Positions 15,665-25,480 of a stretch of 64,000 nucleotides of DNA are shown in pieces. A program made the translations under genes and the position numbers. The stretch is from Sphingobacterium wenxiniae (GTDB lineage: Bacteria > Bacteroidota > Bacteroidia > Sphingobacteriales > Sphingobacteriaceae): contig NZ_FOZZ01000001.1 of NCBI RefSeq assembly GCF_900116225.1, positions 475,883 to 539,882 of the forward strand, given 5' to 3'. The notes under the pieces were generated by a model. The model had not been told where the DNA came from, made no database searches, and was given only the letters and a program-made list of their open reading frames with translations. Each line of letters starts with the position of its first letter. Position 1 is the first letter of the stretch.

Positions 15665-16075
15665 TTAATCAAACTGTTTTACAAAATCCTGCAATGTCTT
15701 TTGTTGGAGAGATGAGCATATTAGTTTGTCCGTATCCCGAAAAAGAGCTTCCAATTCATCATTGATATCTTTGCCCACGGAGCATTTTGGATTAGTATCA
15801 AGATTTTTTTTACCCAGAATATTTGCATTTTTGACAAGTTGATAGATATCCGCCAACGTAATCCGATCGGGACTAACGTCCAACATGGAACCTCCATCTT
15901 TACCTTTTCTACTGATCACCCATCCCCTATCCTGCAAATTACCCAACTCTTTCCGAACAATGACAGGATTAATATTTATACTTCCTGCAATCCAATCCGA
16001 GCTCAACAACCTGTTGGGCTGTCGAGCCAAAAGCGTCAAAATATGTACGACAGTTGCAAATCTTGTATTATTCAT
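15665..16075 (-). CDS. Rrf2 family regulator with Cys pair, copy 1
   Basis: A 136-residue Rrf2-family winged-helix repressor. MNNTRFATVVHILTLLARQ begins the helix-turn-helix domain, SSDWIAGSININPVIVRKEL (~25-44) is the recognition part, and GWVISRKGKDGGSML (~51-65) is the wing. There is no three-Cys Fe-S cluster motif as in IscR/NsrR. Instead Cys98 (PKCSVGK) and Cys120 are both present, at identical positions in the paralogue at 46967. This favours thiol-based sensing of quinones or electrophiles (inference). The start MNNTRF is preferred over an ATG 36 bases upstream because that ATG lies inside the promoter and operator. Confidence 0.86.
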   Translation of the reverse strand: MNNTRFATVVHILTLLARQPNRLLSSDWIAGSININPVIVRKELGNLQDRGWVISRKGKDGGSMLDVSPDRITLADIYQLVKNANILGKKNLDTNPKCSVGKDINDELEALFRDTDKLICSSLQQKTLQDFVKQFD

Positions 16076-16083
16076 ATCAGGTG

Positions 16084-16122
16084 CAAAGATATAAAAATCA
16101 AATTGTAACACAAACCATTACA
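16084..16122 (-). promoter_or_regulatory. rrf2 copy 1 promoter overlapped by operator
   Basis: On the minus strand TTTG (16111-16114), 19 bases, then TATCTTTG (16084-16091) is a full match to the Bacteroidota promoter. The operator TGTAA-N9-TTACA (16104-16122) covers the -33 TTTG. The ATG follows the -7 box after only 8 nt, so the mRNA should be leaderless. This is the layout expected for autorepression. Confidence 0.75.
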
Positions 16123-16407
16123 ATAAAAACAACTCCTTATAATCTTAGATCTGTTTACATCGGAATGATGATCTCACATTGAAATATAACCGATACTGGA
16201 GAGTGCCTCGGCTATCAAGCATTCCTAATTTTGTTAAAAAAGTTAGGCTCATGAAAGCACTATTTAACGGCATCCTATATTTGCCCTGAAAAGATCAGTC
16301 TTGATGTAGTGAATGGTTTTACGTTATCCTAAACTTTTGACAGAGGGTAGAAGTAGCTACTGTATCCGCCCTATGAAGTAAAGGCCGTCTGATTTTCGTA
16401 TATTTTC
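16123..16407. other. Gene-free stretch
   Basis: Between the rrf2 promoter and the next lipoprotein gene I see no gene, repeat or strong hairpin. Confidence 0.5.
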
Positions 16408-17481
16408 TTAAAGCTCTCTTTTTAGTTTAATTTTTATAAATGCAGCCCTTTGCTTTTTACCTTTTGCCGGTGCCGAATTATGCGGATATACTTCCGCGTA
16501 AAACGTCTCGTTACCGATCCAAAATGCCTTTTTATCATCCGCGACTTTAAAGTTGGTAAAGTTTACATACAGAATATTTTCCTCCCCCTTTTCCTGAGGA
16601 ATATATTTATTAATCACAAAATCACTCCCTACATCAGTATTGGACGACACATAAGAAATCCAATCCCTAGTCGCAAGAATCTGGGGATAACCTAAGCTAT
16701 ACATATTAAGTCTTACTGCAGAGGTCGGCTCATAAAATGTGTAATAAGATTCCATTCCCAAATCCGAACTTTCCTGAAAGACTTCCAAACCCAATAACTT
16801 TGATTGGCCAATGTATGCAATATAAAATATTCCATCTTCTTCAGCCTTTTTCTCATATTGATCTATGATATGCTCCTGGCCTCTATCTGTATATGTCCAA
16901 TTGTTATTCTTGAGATTAACGGAAGGATTCTTCACTAAGACCTCATCAATCCTATTTCTTGACGCGTCTATAAATTCTTTCTCCGACACTTCAGTAATCG
17001 TTCCATATTTATCAAATAGTTTATTCTCAAAATCGTCTGTTCCTTGATACGTACTACTTCTAATCTCACTAAGCTTCACCCCTTTGAGCGTCAAATCGAA
17101 AGCAGCCGTAAATTCAGTCTTCAACACGAAGACTTCGATACTGTTCGCTATATTATTCTCAATACTGTAGTGCATCGAGTAAAAGTCATCGAATTCCTCG
17201 AAGCCGTAATAGTTGTCGAGCATGTTATAGGCAACCTGCATGTAAGCGGAATCTCCATGTGGAGCTACAAAGAATCGGATGGAGTCCAATTCGGTCGATA
17301 GCTGAAAAGGAACATCCTGCACATTGTCCACACCCTTTATTTTTTTAAAATCGTCAAAAGTTATGCTTTTGTTCGTCTTTTTATTTGTCTCAGCTTGTAC
17401 CTCTGTCTTACTATTCTTTGAGATACATCCGACAAAAAAAACTATTGCTGATACTATGAAGAGGTGGAAAGCAATTTTCAT
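16408..17481 (-). CDS. Lipoprotein of unknown function
   Basis: A 357-residue protein with a lipoprotein signal: MKIAFHLFIVSAIVFFVGC, lipobox VGC, Cys19. The mature part is rich in charged and aromatic residues and has no motif I recognise. It contains several predicted beta segments, for example FYIAYIGQSKLLGLEVF near the middle and EENILYVNFTNFKVADD followed by KKAFWIGNETFYAEVY near the end. The ATG at 17481 is preferred to a TTG 18 bases upstream. The gene stands alone on the minus strand between gene-poor flanks. It may be anchored in the outer or inner membrane; no function is suggested. Confidence 0.6.
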   Translation of the reverse strand: MKIAFHLFIVSAIVFFVGCISKNSKTEVQAETNKKTNKSITFDDFKKIKGVDNVQDVPFQLSTELDSIRFFVAPHGDSAYMQVAYNMLDNYYGFEEFDDFYSMHYSIENNIANSIEVFVLKTEFTAAFDLTLKGVKLSEIRSSTYQGTDDFENKLFDKYGTITEVSEKEFIDASRNRIDEVLVKNPSVNLKNNNWTYTDRGQEHIIDQYEKKAEEDGIFYIAYIGQSKLLGLEVFQESSDLGMESYYTFYEPTSAVRLNMYSLGYPQILATRDWISYVSSNTDVGSDFVINKYIPQEKGEENILYVNFTNFKVADDKKAFWIGNETFYAEVYPHNSAPAKGKKQRAAFIKIKLKREL

Positions 17482-17770
17482 ATTTTTCTTTTTATTCAAA
17501 GGTAGGCGTATTCTAAGAAGCTGTCAACATAATTCATTGCTTATACCAAAAAATAGCTGAAAGCAGGGAGGTAATATAGAATTCTGTCCAATTGTGAAGC
17601 CGTATAGGATTTGCTCAATTCGCCATCTAAAAAAGAAAATGTCAACATAAAGATGAAATTCTTCCATCTTTATTTCAACCATAAGGTCGTCGAAATAAAG
17701 TAAAAAGAAATGAGGATATCCAGAAAACACCTATCGGACACCCTCATTCCATAAAAATTAGCTATACAGG

Positions 17771-19000
17771 TTATACCTGCAAAGATTGCGGTTTCAGCTG
17801 CACCCTACCTATTAGTTCGTTGGTTTCTAAGATGAGCTGTGCTTCCAATACGCTCTGGTTAGCCTCCACTTTAATAATGGTACGTTGCCCTTCTTTCGGT
17901 CCACCTCCGATAATTATCGGATAGGAATGATCTTCCTGAGCGGTGTGGATACCATAGCGGTGTGTATGTCCACTGATTACCACCCCAACGTTGCCTTCAG
18001 CCAGAACCGGACCAAAAACCCTGCGACAGTGCATAGTTCCGTGCCAATCACCCGAATGATAAGGTGGGATATGCATAATCACGACCCGATAAAGCGCTCT
18101 TTTGGCCTCGTCTGACTGCAACACATCTTTTAACCAGGCCGCCTGCTTTTCCCGAAACAAATCAAATTGCGCCATACCATGGTATGCATCATCATCATCG
18201 GTTTTATCCTCTCCTGTGTCTAGTGCCACAAAGAATACAGGTCCACGGGTAAATGCGAAATAAGCGTTATCATTAATATTTTCAAAGTATTGTCCCAGCG
18301 CGTAGGCAAAGTCGCCCCTTGTCTCGTGGTTGCCACGCATCAGCATAAAAGGCTTGCGAGAAGCAAAAAGGGCTGTACAAGGATTGATCAAGTGGTCTAT
18401 CAATTGCTGTTCACCCGTCTGGTAATCAAACGTATCTCCATTTAAGAGCACTTCTTGATAGGCATCGCTACCGTACAACCCTTCCAGTAGGCCAAATGAG
18501 TTTGGACGATCGTGTATATCATTCATCACCAATAGAGCGGCCGTATGGCTGTTAGGATCTACGGTCTGAAAGGTAAAATCAGCGCTCTTCAAGGTAGCAC
18601 CAAATGTTTTCGCATACGCCTTAAATTCTACGATTTCCTTACTCACGACTCGATACCCATATGAATGTCCCGGTCTTAGACCTGTCAACCTGATTTTATT
18701 GACCGTATTGTTGGCCAGTACCATACCATCTTTTATCGTCTGTTGTATCTTGACATCCTGCGGTTTGTCCGCCAACCAGTATTCAACATGGCTAAAAGCC
18801 CGTCTATTGGTTATCCAGCAGACTGTGATCCCATCCGTTGCCAAATGTTGTAAATAAGGCTGCGTTAGTAGTGAAAATTCATCCGCCTGTATAGACTTAG
18901 GAAGCATTTTATCGGAAGCAGTCCCGATTTTTGGCATAGCAGCTGCTACCGATCCAATGGTTAGCGCTTTCAAAAAATTTCGTCTTTTAAAAAATGTCAT
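17771..19000 (-). CDS. Tat-exported metallophosphoesterase
   Basis: A 409-residue protein with a twin-arginine signal (KRRNFLKALTIGSVAAAMP). An N-terminal fibronectin-like domain (~40-140) is as in purple acid phosphatases. The calcineurin-type phosphoesterase domain follows with its metal motifs in order: NDIHD, GDTFDYQ, RGNHETRG, VVIMHIPPYHSGDWHG and SGHTHRYG. The active site should bind two metals and cleave phosphomonoesters or diesters in the periplasm. It lies 15 bp after the SusD stop, so it is the last gene of the sigma/FecR/SusCD locus and probably frees phosphate or organic moieties from the imported ligand. Confidence 0.88.
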   Translation of the reverse strand: MTFFKRRNFLKALTIGSVAAAMPKIGTASDKMLPKSIQADEFSLLTQPYLQHLATDGITVCWITNRRAFSHVEYWLADKPQDVKIQQTIKDGMVLANNTVNKIRLTGLRPGHSYGYRVVSKEIVEFKAYAKTFGATLKSADFTFQTVDPNSHTAALLVMNDIHDRPNSFGLLEGLYGSDAYQEVLLNGDTFDYQTGEQQLIDHLINPCTALFASRKPFMLMRGNHETRGDFAYALGQYFENINDNAYFAFTRGPVFFVALDTGEDKTDDDDAYHGMAQFDLFREKQAAWLKDVLQSDEAKRALYRVVIMHIPPYHSGDWHGTMHCRRVFGPVLAEGNVGVVISGHTHRYGIHTAQEDHSYPIIIGGGPKEGQRTIIKVEANQSVLEAQLILETNELIGRVQLKPQSLQV

Positions 19001-19015
19001 AACAGTCTTATTAAA

Positions 19016-20812
19016 TTAATAACCTGGATTCTGATCCAACTGCGGATTCTTATTCATTTCATCCCGCATTATTGGGAAGAAATAGGATTTGTTGTTCCAT
19101 GCCCTTTCGTCAAATTTAACGTGTTTCACCTCGGGGATGGCAGCGGTAACATTATTTGCCGTCAATGGGTAGACTATTTTAGCTTGGTAGGCTGGGCTAT
19201 AGGCTTCTGGACCGATCATCCATCTTCTAACATCAAAGAAGCGATGTTCTTCAAAGGCTAATTCCAGACGGCGTTCATTTCTATACAGCTCCTTCAAGGC
19301 ATCGCCCGATGCTGTTGTCACTGGCAAACCTGCGCGCTTACGCACGAGATTAATATATACTCTTGCTTCGGCATCTTGTCCAAGTTCTATACAGGCTTCT
19401 GCATAGTTCAACAACACTTCTGTATACCGGAAAAAACGCCAAGTAACAGATTGCCTTAAATACTGTACATTAACAGTAGGATCAACGTATTTCCTACAAT
19501 AATACCCCGTATAAGATCCATTCCAGTTTTCAATAGGGCTATTTCGGGTGTCTATGCCATAGGTTTCGTACATTTTGCCTGTTGTAGCATTCCAGCGTTG
19601 ATAAGTTCCCGTCTGGATCTTATTATGAGGTTCGAGTCCTTTCGCATCCAAAGGACGCTCTCTCCAAGACGCTCCATTGTAAAAAATCGTGGCATAAAAA
19701 CGTGGTTCACGGTTAGCATAGGGATCCTTTGCATGATCGGGGTTATTCCAGTCAAAGGGTGTGCCATCGGCCATTTGAAAAGCATCGACAAAATTTGCAA
19801 TAGGCGCATTTACACCCCAACCATAATAACCATTCGGCGAAGAGTATAAGCCCCAGCGTTGCCCCATACCTTGATTAAAATACTTAACCATAATATCCTC
19901 TGAAGTATTATTGGTCAAGAATATTTCTGTAATATTCTGTGCAACAGAATCCCCCGGTGCAGGTTCGGCTTTATGCAATTCGTATATACCCATATCTATG
20001 ACTGCCTTTGCCGCTTCTTTTGCTTTTTGCCAGCGTTGTGTGCGCATATCGTCCGTATAGCCCAATAGTTCCGGTTTTTCGAAAGCAGAGATAACGGCAT
20101 TAGGGCTGTGCAGATCACTGGCAGCATACAACAACACCCTTGATTTCAACGCCAATGCCGCACCTTTGGTTGCTCTACCGTTATTTATCCCACTCTGTAC
20201 TTCTGGAAGTAAACTGGCCGCCTTGTCGCATTCCGAAACGATGAAATCTATACATTCCTGATACGAATTTCGGGCTACGGAAAACTCGCTATCCAAACCA
20301 TAGGCATCTGTTACCAAAGGTACACCACCATATAGCGCCAGTAAATAATGATAGGTGAAAGCACGTAGAAAATGTGCCTCTCCTGTCATCCGATCCCGGT
20401 CAGACTTCCCATCCAACATTGTACCACTAAAAGGCACCTGCCCGACCTTATCAAAGAACACATTACAATAGCGAATAGACTTGTACAGCTCATTCCAAAC
20501 CAGGTTGCGCTGGTAGCCCCATGCATAGAGATTATCCTGTGTAGACTCACTGTTATTAAACAGGTTGGACGCGCTGTTTCCTCTATAATGCCCTTCATCG
20601 ACAATATTAGCAGTACCTCGACCATCTGTCAGCGGTTCATACAATCTAAAATAAATCTGGTTTATAAATGTTTCCACCAATGCCGGATCAGACCACACCG
20701 CATCATCGGTAAATTTCTCTTGGGATTGCGTATCTAAAAACTCTTGCTTACAAGCGTTTAAACTTGCCAATGTAAGCAAAGATAGCAAAGCAATTCTCAT
20801 CCAATTTCTCAT
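19016..20812 (-). CDS. SusD/RagB family outer-membrane lipoprotein (locus 1)
   Basis: A 598-residue surface lipoprotein (lipobox LNAC in LLSLLTLASLNACKQEFLD). It has the SusD architecture: an N-terminal helical TPR-like region with HFLRAFTYHYLLALYGGVPLV and RATKGAALALKSRVLLYAAS, and a C-terminal RagB part with FFRYTEVLLNYAEACIELGQ and the closing FPIMRDEMNKNPQLDQNPGY. SusD proteins form a lid on SusC and bind the ligand. The listed ATG is preferred to an upstream TTG. It lies 45 bp after SusC and before the metallophosphoesterase gene. Confidence 0.93.
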   Translation of the reverse strand: MRNWMRIALLSLLTLASLNACKQEFLDTQSQEKFTDDAVWSDPALVETFINQIYFRLYEPLTDGRGTANIVDEGHYRGNSASNLFNNSESTQDNLYAWGYQRNLVWNELYKSIRYCNVFFDKVGQVPFSGTMLDGKSDRDRMTGEAHFLRAFTYHYLLALYGGVPLVTDAYGLDSEFSVARNSYQECIDFIVSECDKAASLLPEVQSGINNGRATKGAALALKSRVLLYAASDLHSPNAVISAFEKPELLGYTDDMRTQRWQKAKEAAKAVIDMGIYELHKAEPAPGDSVAQNITEIFLTNNTSEDIMVKYFNQGMGQRWGLYSSPNGYYGWGVNAPIANFVDAFQMADGTPFDWNNPDHAKDPYANREPRFYATIFYNGASWRERPLDAKGLEPHNKIQTGTYQRWNATTGKMYETYGIDTRNSPIENWNGSYTGYYCRKYVDPTVNVQYLRQSVTWRFFRYTEVLLNYAEACIELGQDAEARVYINLVRKRAGLPVTTASGDALKELYRNERRLELAFEEHRFFDVRRWMIGPEAYSPAYQAKIVYPLTANNVTAAIPEVKHVKFDERAWNNKSYFFPIMRDEMNKNPQLDQNPGY

Positions 20813-20857
20813 TACTTTCAAAATATTTAGATCAATTTTTATAACTCTGTTTATTTC

Positions 20858-23800
20858 TTAGAAGCTGATGGACAGCCCCATGTTATAGACTTTATTTGCC
20901 GGATAAGCTGTATTTGACGTACTTTCTGGATCCACATCTTTGATGCCGCTAAAAGTGAGCAAATTCAATCCTGACACGTACAGTTGTACATCTGAGGTAT
21001 AGAGCTTGGCACTTAAGGATTTCGGCAATTTGTATCCTAATCTCACCGACTTCAGTCTTAGGTAATCGGTGTTTTGCAGCCAGTAAGTATTTTGATTACT
21101 TCTCCAATACTCGTTATATCGGTTCCATATCCGTGGTTGATCCGCATCCGGATTTTCCGGTGTCCATCTTCCCTCTGCATCACGCGTCAGGTAATTTCCT
21201 ATCTGTCCTTGCATTTCGAAATAGTCGTTACGCACAGCGCCTAATGCCCATTGAAAAAAGATGGATGCTGAGAATTCTTTATAAGCCAAATCAGTGTTAA
21301 ATCCACCAATATGTGTTGGTAGAGAGGTCTTATCCATGCGTACCCTATCAAGGCCATCGATTTTACCATCTCCATTGACATCTTCAAAGATCACGTCTCC
21401 AGGGCGGGCTCCTGTCCAATGTGGATAGGCCTCAACGGCAGCTTCATCACGAAAGATACCTATCGCTTTATAATATAATCCGGTATTCATCGGCCTACCT
21501 GTAGATTGCTGATATTCTGGCGCCCCCGGAGTTTCGTCCCAAAACTGGATCTTATTTCGATTGAGCGACACATTCGCCGATAAAGTATACGATAAATCGC
21601 CATTGCTACCATTATATGCCAACTGAAACTCGGCACCTCTGTTAATGACTTCACCTATATTTTCATCTGGCAGAATCATACCTGTGGATCCGGGAATCGA
21701 TGCATTTCGACGCCATAAGATGTCGGTCCGATGGTTATAAAAATACTCTGCTGAAAGACTTATCTTATTATTCAAAAATTGCATATCCACACCGACATTG
21801 GTTTGTTTAGCAACCTCCCATGTGACAGCAGGATTCGCTATGCTTGACTCAGCAAGTATCTTGGCCAATTCCGTCTCGTTGAAAATGTAGATATTGGACA
21901 CGCCCGTCCCATAAGCATAGCTTGGCAAAAATTGATAAGGATCTATTCTATCATTACCAGTTTTTCCCCAGGAAGCTCTGAATTTGAACTCATTCACCCA
22001 AGGTTTTATAGGTTGCCAGAAAGCCTCCTCCGACACACGCCAACCTCCTGAAATCCCAGGAAAGAAACCAAAACGACCATCTTGTGGGAAGATATAAGAA
22101 CCATCATAACGCCACACAAAATCGATTAGATACCTGTCCTTTCCATTATAATTGACCCGGCCAAAATAGTTAAGACGGGCTTCTTCACTCGCTACACCTC
22201 CATTATCTTTTTCTAAGTCGCCACCAGCAAACAACTGATCTATAGCGGTAGATACGTAATGTTTACGGAACGCAAAAAAGTTCATCTTATCCCCTTCAAT
22301 ACGCTCTACACCTGCCATCACGTCAAATTTATGTCTATCAAACTGAAATTTATATTTCCCTAAAGCATTGAGCGTTACCAAGCGCGTATCACTCATATCC
22401 TGACGCAATTCTGCGTTTGAATAGCCCCGCTGAACGCGGTTAAGCTCCGGAAAACCTTGCGCATCCATTGAATTTCGATCCCAAGCGTATAGGTACCAAG
22501 GCGTTTTCCATAACTTGTCGTTTTGAATCGTATTATCCATAGCGGCAGACAGACTTACCGATAGACCATCCACCCAAGGTGCGCGCAGATCCAAAAATCC
22601 ACGAGTTTCTATTACCGTGCTTTTGTTTCGGTCATAGCCCGTCTGATTCGTTGTAATAACTACTGGATTTCCACTGTCGCCATTGTCAGCAGGCTCACCT
22701 GTAGGCCAAAAATCCGGCATATTCGGTTTTGAGCTACGCAGGCGGTTCCATATTGAAGATGCCGATTCTGTAGGGTAATTTCGGTGTACTTCCCGAATAG
22801 CGGCATTCACACCATAGCTGATATATGGCGAGATATTCCCATCCAAGTTTAACCGCAAGTTATGTTGCTTATATGATGTGGCGCTATTTTTATAAATCGC
22901 ATCCTGATAACGAGTTCCGGCAGACAGATAATAACGTAAGCTTTCCTGTCCTCCTGAAATATTTACGTCTGCAGTACGCTGCGTCGACCATTTTTTTAGT
23001 GCTGACTTATACCAATCGGTATTTGGGAAATTTAATGGGTCACTACCATCTTTGTATTTCTTTATATCTTCATCGGAATACATCGGAGAGGCTCCTTCAT
23101 ATATCAGGACTTCGTTGAGGAGCTGGGCATAGGTCGCCGCATCTGCTGCCTCCGGCACTACCGTTGGCGCCGCGATGCCTTCGTTATAATTGAATTGCAC
23201 CATGGGCTTGCCCGAATTTCCTTTTTTGGTGGTCACCAAAATAACCCCATTTGCGGCTCTTGCTCCGTAAATGGCTGCCGAAGCATCTTTCAGCACCGTG
23301 ATGCTTTCAATATCTTGCGGATTAAGGCGCTCCCATTCTCTATTCGGCACACCGTCTACAACAATCAAGGGCGAATTATTTCCCAGCGTATTACTTCCTC
23401 GAATGGATATACCTGAGCTACTTCCAGGCTCACCAGACGGTGTCAAAGCAACCAGTCCCGGGACACGTCCGGCGATGGCATCAGACGGATTGATGGCGGG
23501 AGCAGCAACAAGCTTTTGACTTTCTAATGTACTGACAGAACCTGTTACAAGTGATCGTTGCTGCGTGCCGTAACCTACTACAACTACTTGATCCAACTCG
23601 CTTCCCTCCAGAGAAAGAGCAATATTCATCGTTAAGGTCTTTCCCTCCTCGATTACAATATTCTTACGCTGTGTCCCAAAAGAGATATAAGATATTTCCG
23701 CAGTATAGCTCCCTGGTTGCAAACTCATCGAAAACCGGCCTTCTGTATCGGTTCCCACATTTCTTCCCGTCTCTATGACCTTAACCGTTGCACCTGCCAG

Positions 23801-24208
23801 CACCTCGCCATTGCTATCTCTTACCTGACCCACTATCCGGCCGGGCTGTTGTCTCTTTTTCAGAACGATGAAACTCGCTTTCTCTTCAAAAACAATCTCC
23901 GTTCCTCTAAATGCATCCTTCAAGATCTGTTCAACTGTACCAGTCGTTCCTTTTTGAACCAGATTGGAGGGAATACCGGTTAAGTTCAGTGTCTCCCTGT
24001 CGTAAATCAATCTGATTTTTTGGTGTTCCAAATCCTTTATTATTTCAGACGCATTTCGAACTTCTTTAGCAATTTCAACCTTCGTGGCGAGCAATTGGGC
24101 AAACGAAGATTTTGCATACAGTGTGCCTGACACTGTACTCACTATACAAAACACAATCGTAGACAATCTCATGACTTTCTTAAGATTCATTGATAATTTT
24201 AATCGCAT
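20858..24208 (-). CDS. STN-domain SusC/RagA TonB-dependent transporter (locus 1)
   Basis: A ~1116-residue outer-membrane transporter. After the signal peptide (cleavage near SSFA-QLL) comes an STN domain (~45-120, with ASEIIKDLEHQKIRLIY and EQILKDAFRGTEIVFEE). Then follow a CarboxypepD_reg-like domain (VGQVRDSNGEVLAGATVKV), the SusC marker VVVGYGTQQRSLVTGSVS, a plug with ITVLKDASAAIYGARAANGV, and a 22-strand barrel ending in KVYNMGLSISF. The STN domain is the signalling part that contacts FecR, so this transporter should induce its own locus on ligand binding. Several ATGs exist near the start; 24208 is chosen, and 24262 is also possible. Confidence 0.93.
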   Translation of the reverse strand: MRLKLSMNLKKVMRLSTIVFCIVSTVSGTLYAKSSFAQLLATKVEIAKEVRNASEIIKDLEHQKIRLIYDRETLNLTGIPSNLVQKGTTGTVEQILKDAFRGTEIVFEEKASFIVLKKRQQPGRIVGQVRDSNGEVLAGATVKVIETGRNVGTDTEGRFSMSLQPGSYTAEISYISFGTQRKNIVIEEGKTLTMNIALSLEGSELDQVVVVGYGTQQRSLVTGSVSTLESQKLVAAPAINPSDAIAGRVPGLVALTPSGEPGSSSGISIRGSNTLGNNSPLIVVDGVPNREWERLNPQDIESITVLKDASAAIYGARAANGVILVTTKKGNSGKPMVQFNYNEGIAAPTVVPEAADAATYAQLLNEVLIYEGASPMYSDEDIKKYKDGSDPLNFPNTDWYKSALKKWSTQRTADVNISGGQESLRYYLSAGTRYQDAIYKNSATSYKQHNLRLNLDGNISPYISYGVNAAIREVHRNYPTESASSIWNRLRSSKPNMPDFWPTGEPADNGDSGNPVVITTNQTGYDRNKSTVIETRGFLDLRAPWVDGLSVSLSAAMDNTIQNDKLWKTPWYLYAWDRNSMDAQGFPELNRVQRGYSNAELRQDMSDTRLVTLNALGKYKFQFDRHKFDVMAGVERIEGDKMNFFAFRKHYVSTAIDQLFAGGDLEKDNGGVASEEARLNYFGRVNYNGKDRYLIDFVWRYDGSYIFPQDGRFGFFPGISGGWRVSEEAFWQPIKPWVNEFKFRASWGKTGNDRIDPYQFLPSYAYGTGVSNIYIFNETELAKILAESSIANPAVTWEVAKQTNVGVDMQFLNNKISLSAEYFYNHRTDILWRRNASIPGSTGMILPDENIGEVINRGAEFQLAYNGSNGDLSYTLSANVSLNRNKIQFWDETPGAPEYQQSTGRPMNTGLYYKAIGIFRDEAAVEAYPHWTGARPGDVIFEDVNGDGKIDGLDRVRMDKTSLPTHIGGFNTDLAYKEFSASIFFQWALGAVRNDYFEMQGQIGNYLTRDAEGRWTPENPDADQPRIWNRYNEYWRSNQNTYWLQNTDYLRLKSVRLGYKLPKSLSAKLYTSDVQLYVSGLNLLTFSGIKDVDPESTSNTAYPANKVYNMGLSISF

Positions 24209-24346
24209 TATTAATCTTATATAACCTGATTCCAATCTGGACAAACAAGCGTATATTTGCACTTGGAATCAGTAATTGTTTCACTACATATTACTTTATA
24301 CATACTGGGGACACGCTTCCAACGTCTCCCAGTTATCAACTTCCAG

Positions 24347-24374
24347 CCGGTAGCGCATCGCAAGTGCCTACCGG
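24347..24374. repeat. Hairpin between fecR and susC
   Basis: CCGGTAG (24347-24353) pairs with CTACCGG (24368-24374), with a further GCA/TGC inner pair. It lies in the fecR-susC spacer, has no T-run, and may stabilise or separate the transcripts. Confidence 0.5.
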
Positions 24375-24420
24375 TTCTTTATGATTGATTACTGAGCCCT
24401 ATGAGGCATCGTCTATTTGT

Positions 24421-25425
24421 TTAGAATATAATCACCTGCCCTCCTTCCTTTTTAATCCTATTATTATTGACAGCACTTACAGCTTCAACCACATCCGCTA
24501 AAGGCACATTTCTATCAATCATCAGTGTATAACGCTGTTGTTCAATCATCTTATTTCCAGCCAGCAATACGACACCGTAAATATTCTTTACAACGAGTGA
24601 CAACTCCTCGAACGATGCTTGTTCAAGATAAGTCAGCCCGTCCTTCCAAGCATTATTTTGTTCAGGGTTTGTTGTGCCGAGCAGCATTTCATTACTGTCC
24701 TTATTTATCTTCGCAAAATCCCCAATCTGCAATATTTCTACCTGCTGACCTTCGTTTCGCGAGACCTCTACTTTCCCGGAAGCCACCGAGACCTGTTCAT
24801 AGGGCAGCTCCTTATACGCTTTGACCGTAAAACTGGTACCCAGCACCTTGGTCATGGTAAAAGGCGCCACAACCAAAAAAGGCTTTAGCGTGTCGCGTTT
24901 CACATCGAAATGAACCTCTCCGTATTCCAGCACTATCTTCCTTTCAGCAGCATGATGAAAGTTTTTTGGAAACCGTACCTGTGTACCGCCATTCAACCAC
25001 AACACTGTACTATCGGCTAATGTCAGCTTTTTGACCTGCCCTAGCTCAGCTGTTACCGTCATCTCCTCAACCTCGATTTTCGGATTGTTGTTCCCATGGA
25101 AAGGTTGTGATTGATGCAACCGCAGATAAAAGACAAATAATACGCCTATGAGTGCAGCAGCAATTTTTCCTACAACGGCATAATTTCGGAACCATCGATT
25201 GGTTGTTAGTATTCTATGCGCTGCCACATCTGGCCCGGAGTGATCGATAGCCTGAAGAATCTGCTGATGAATAGTGTTTCTTAATATTTTCTTTTGGGAC
25301 TTATCCCCCTCTGGAATTTTATCTCCAAACTCCAGATACCACTCGTCTATACTTGCAATCTCTTCGTCCGTAGCCTGTCCGGTTCGGTACTTATGCAACA
25401 ATTTCTGAAACTCCTTTGTATCCAC
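24421..25425 (-). CDS. FecR family anti-sigma factor
   Basis: A 334-residue protein with the FecR layout of Bacteroidota. The N-terminal cytoplasmic anti-sigma part holds YRTGQATDEEIASIDEWYLE. One membrane helix follows (~residues 79-100, VVGKIAAALIGVLFVFYL). The periplasmic FecR domain includes LTLADSTVLWLNGGTQVRFP and FLVVAPFTMTKVLGTSFTVKAY, and the C-terminal DUF4974 region includes LTYLEQASFEELSLVVKNIY. It starts with GTG. It lies between the sigma gene (55 bp) and the STN-SusC gene and should hold the sigma factor until the transporter signals. Confidence 0.93.
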   Translation of the reverse strand: MDTKEFQKLLHKYRTGQATDEEIASIDEWYLEFGDKIPEGDKSQKKILRNTIHQQILQAIDHSGPDVAAHRILTTNRWFRNYAVVGKIAAALIGVLFVFYLRLHQSQPFHGNNNPKIEVEEMTVTAELGQVKKLTLADSTVLWLNGGTQVRFPKNFHHAAERKIVLEYGEVHFDVKRDTLKPFLVVAPFTMTKVLGTSFTVKAYKELPYEQVSVASGKVEVSRNEGQQVEILQIGDFAKINKDSNEMLLGTTNPEQNNAWKDGLTYLEQASFEELSLVVKNIYGVVLLAGNKMIEQQRYTLMIDRNVPLADVVEAVSAVNNNRIKKEGGQVIIF

Positions 25426-25480
25426 TTATGCTCTTTTACCTTATGACGGAAAAAAGCCATGAAACTACTTTAAGAAAAAG

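Noticed and set aside
17524..17730. 68-codon minus-strand frame in the spacer before the metallophosphoesterase gene
   Set aside because: Aromatic-rich sequence without family features and no start signal. A CTTTATTTC/GAAATAAAG hairpin lies in it (17668-17700), more fitting for non-coding DNA.
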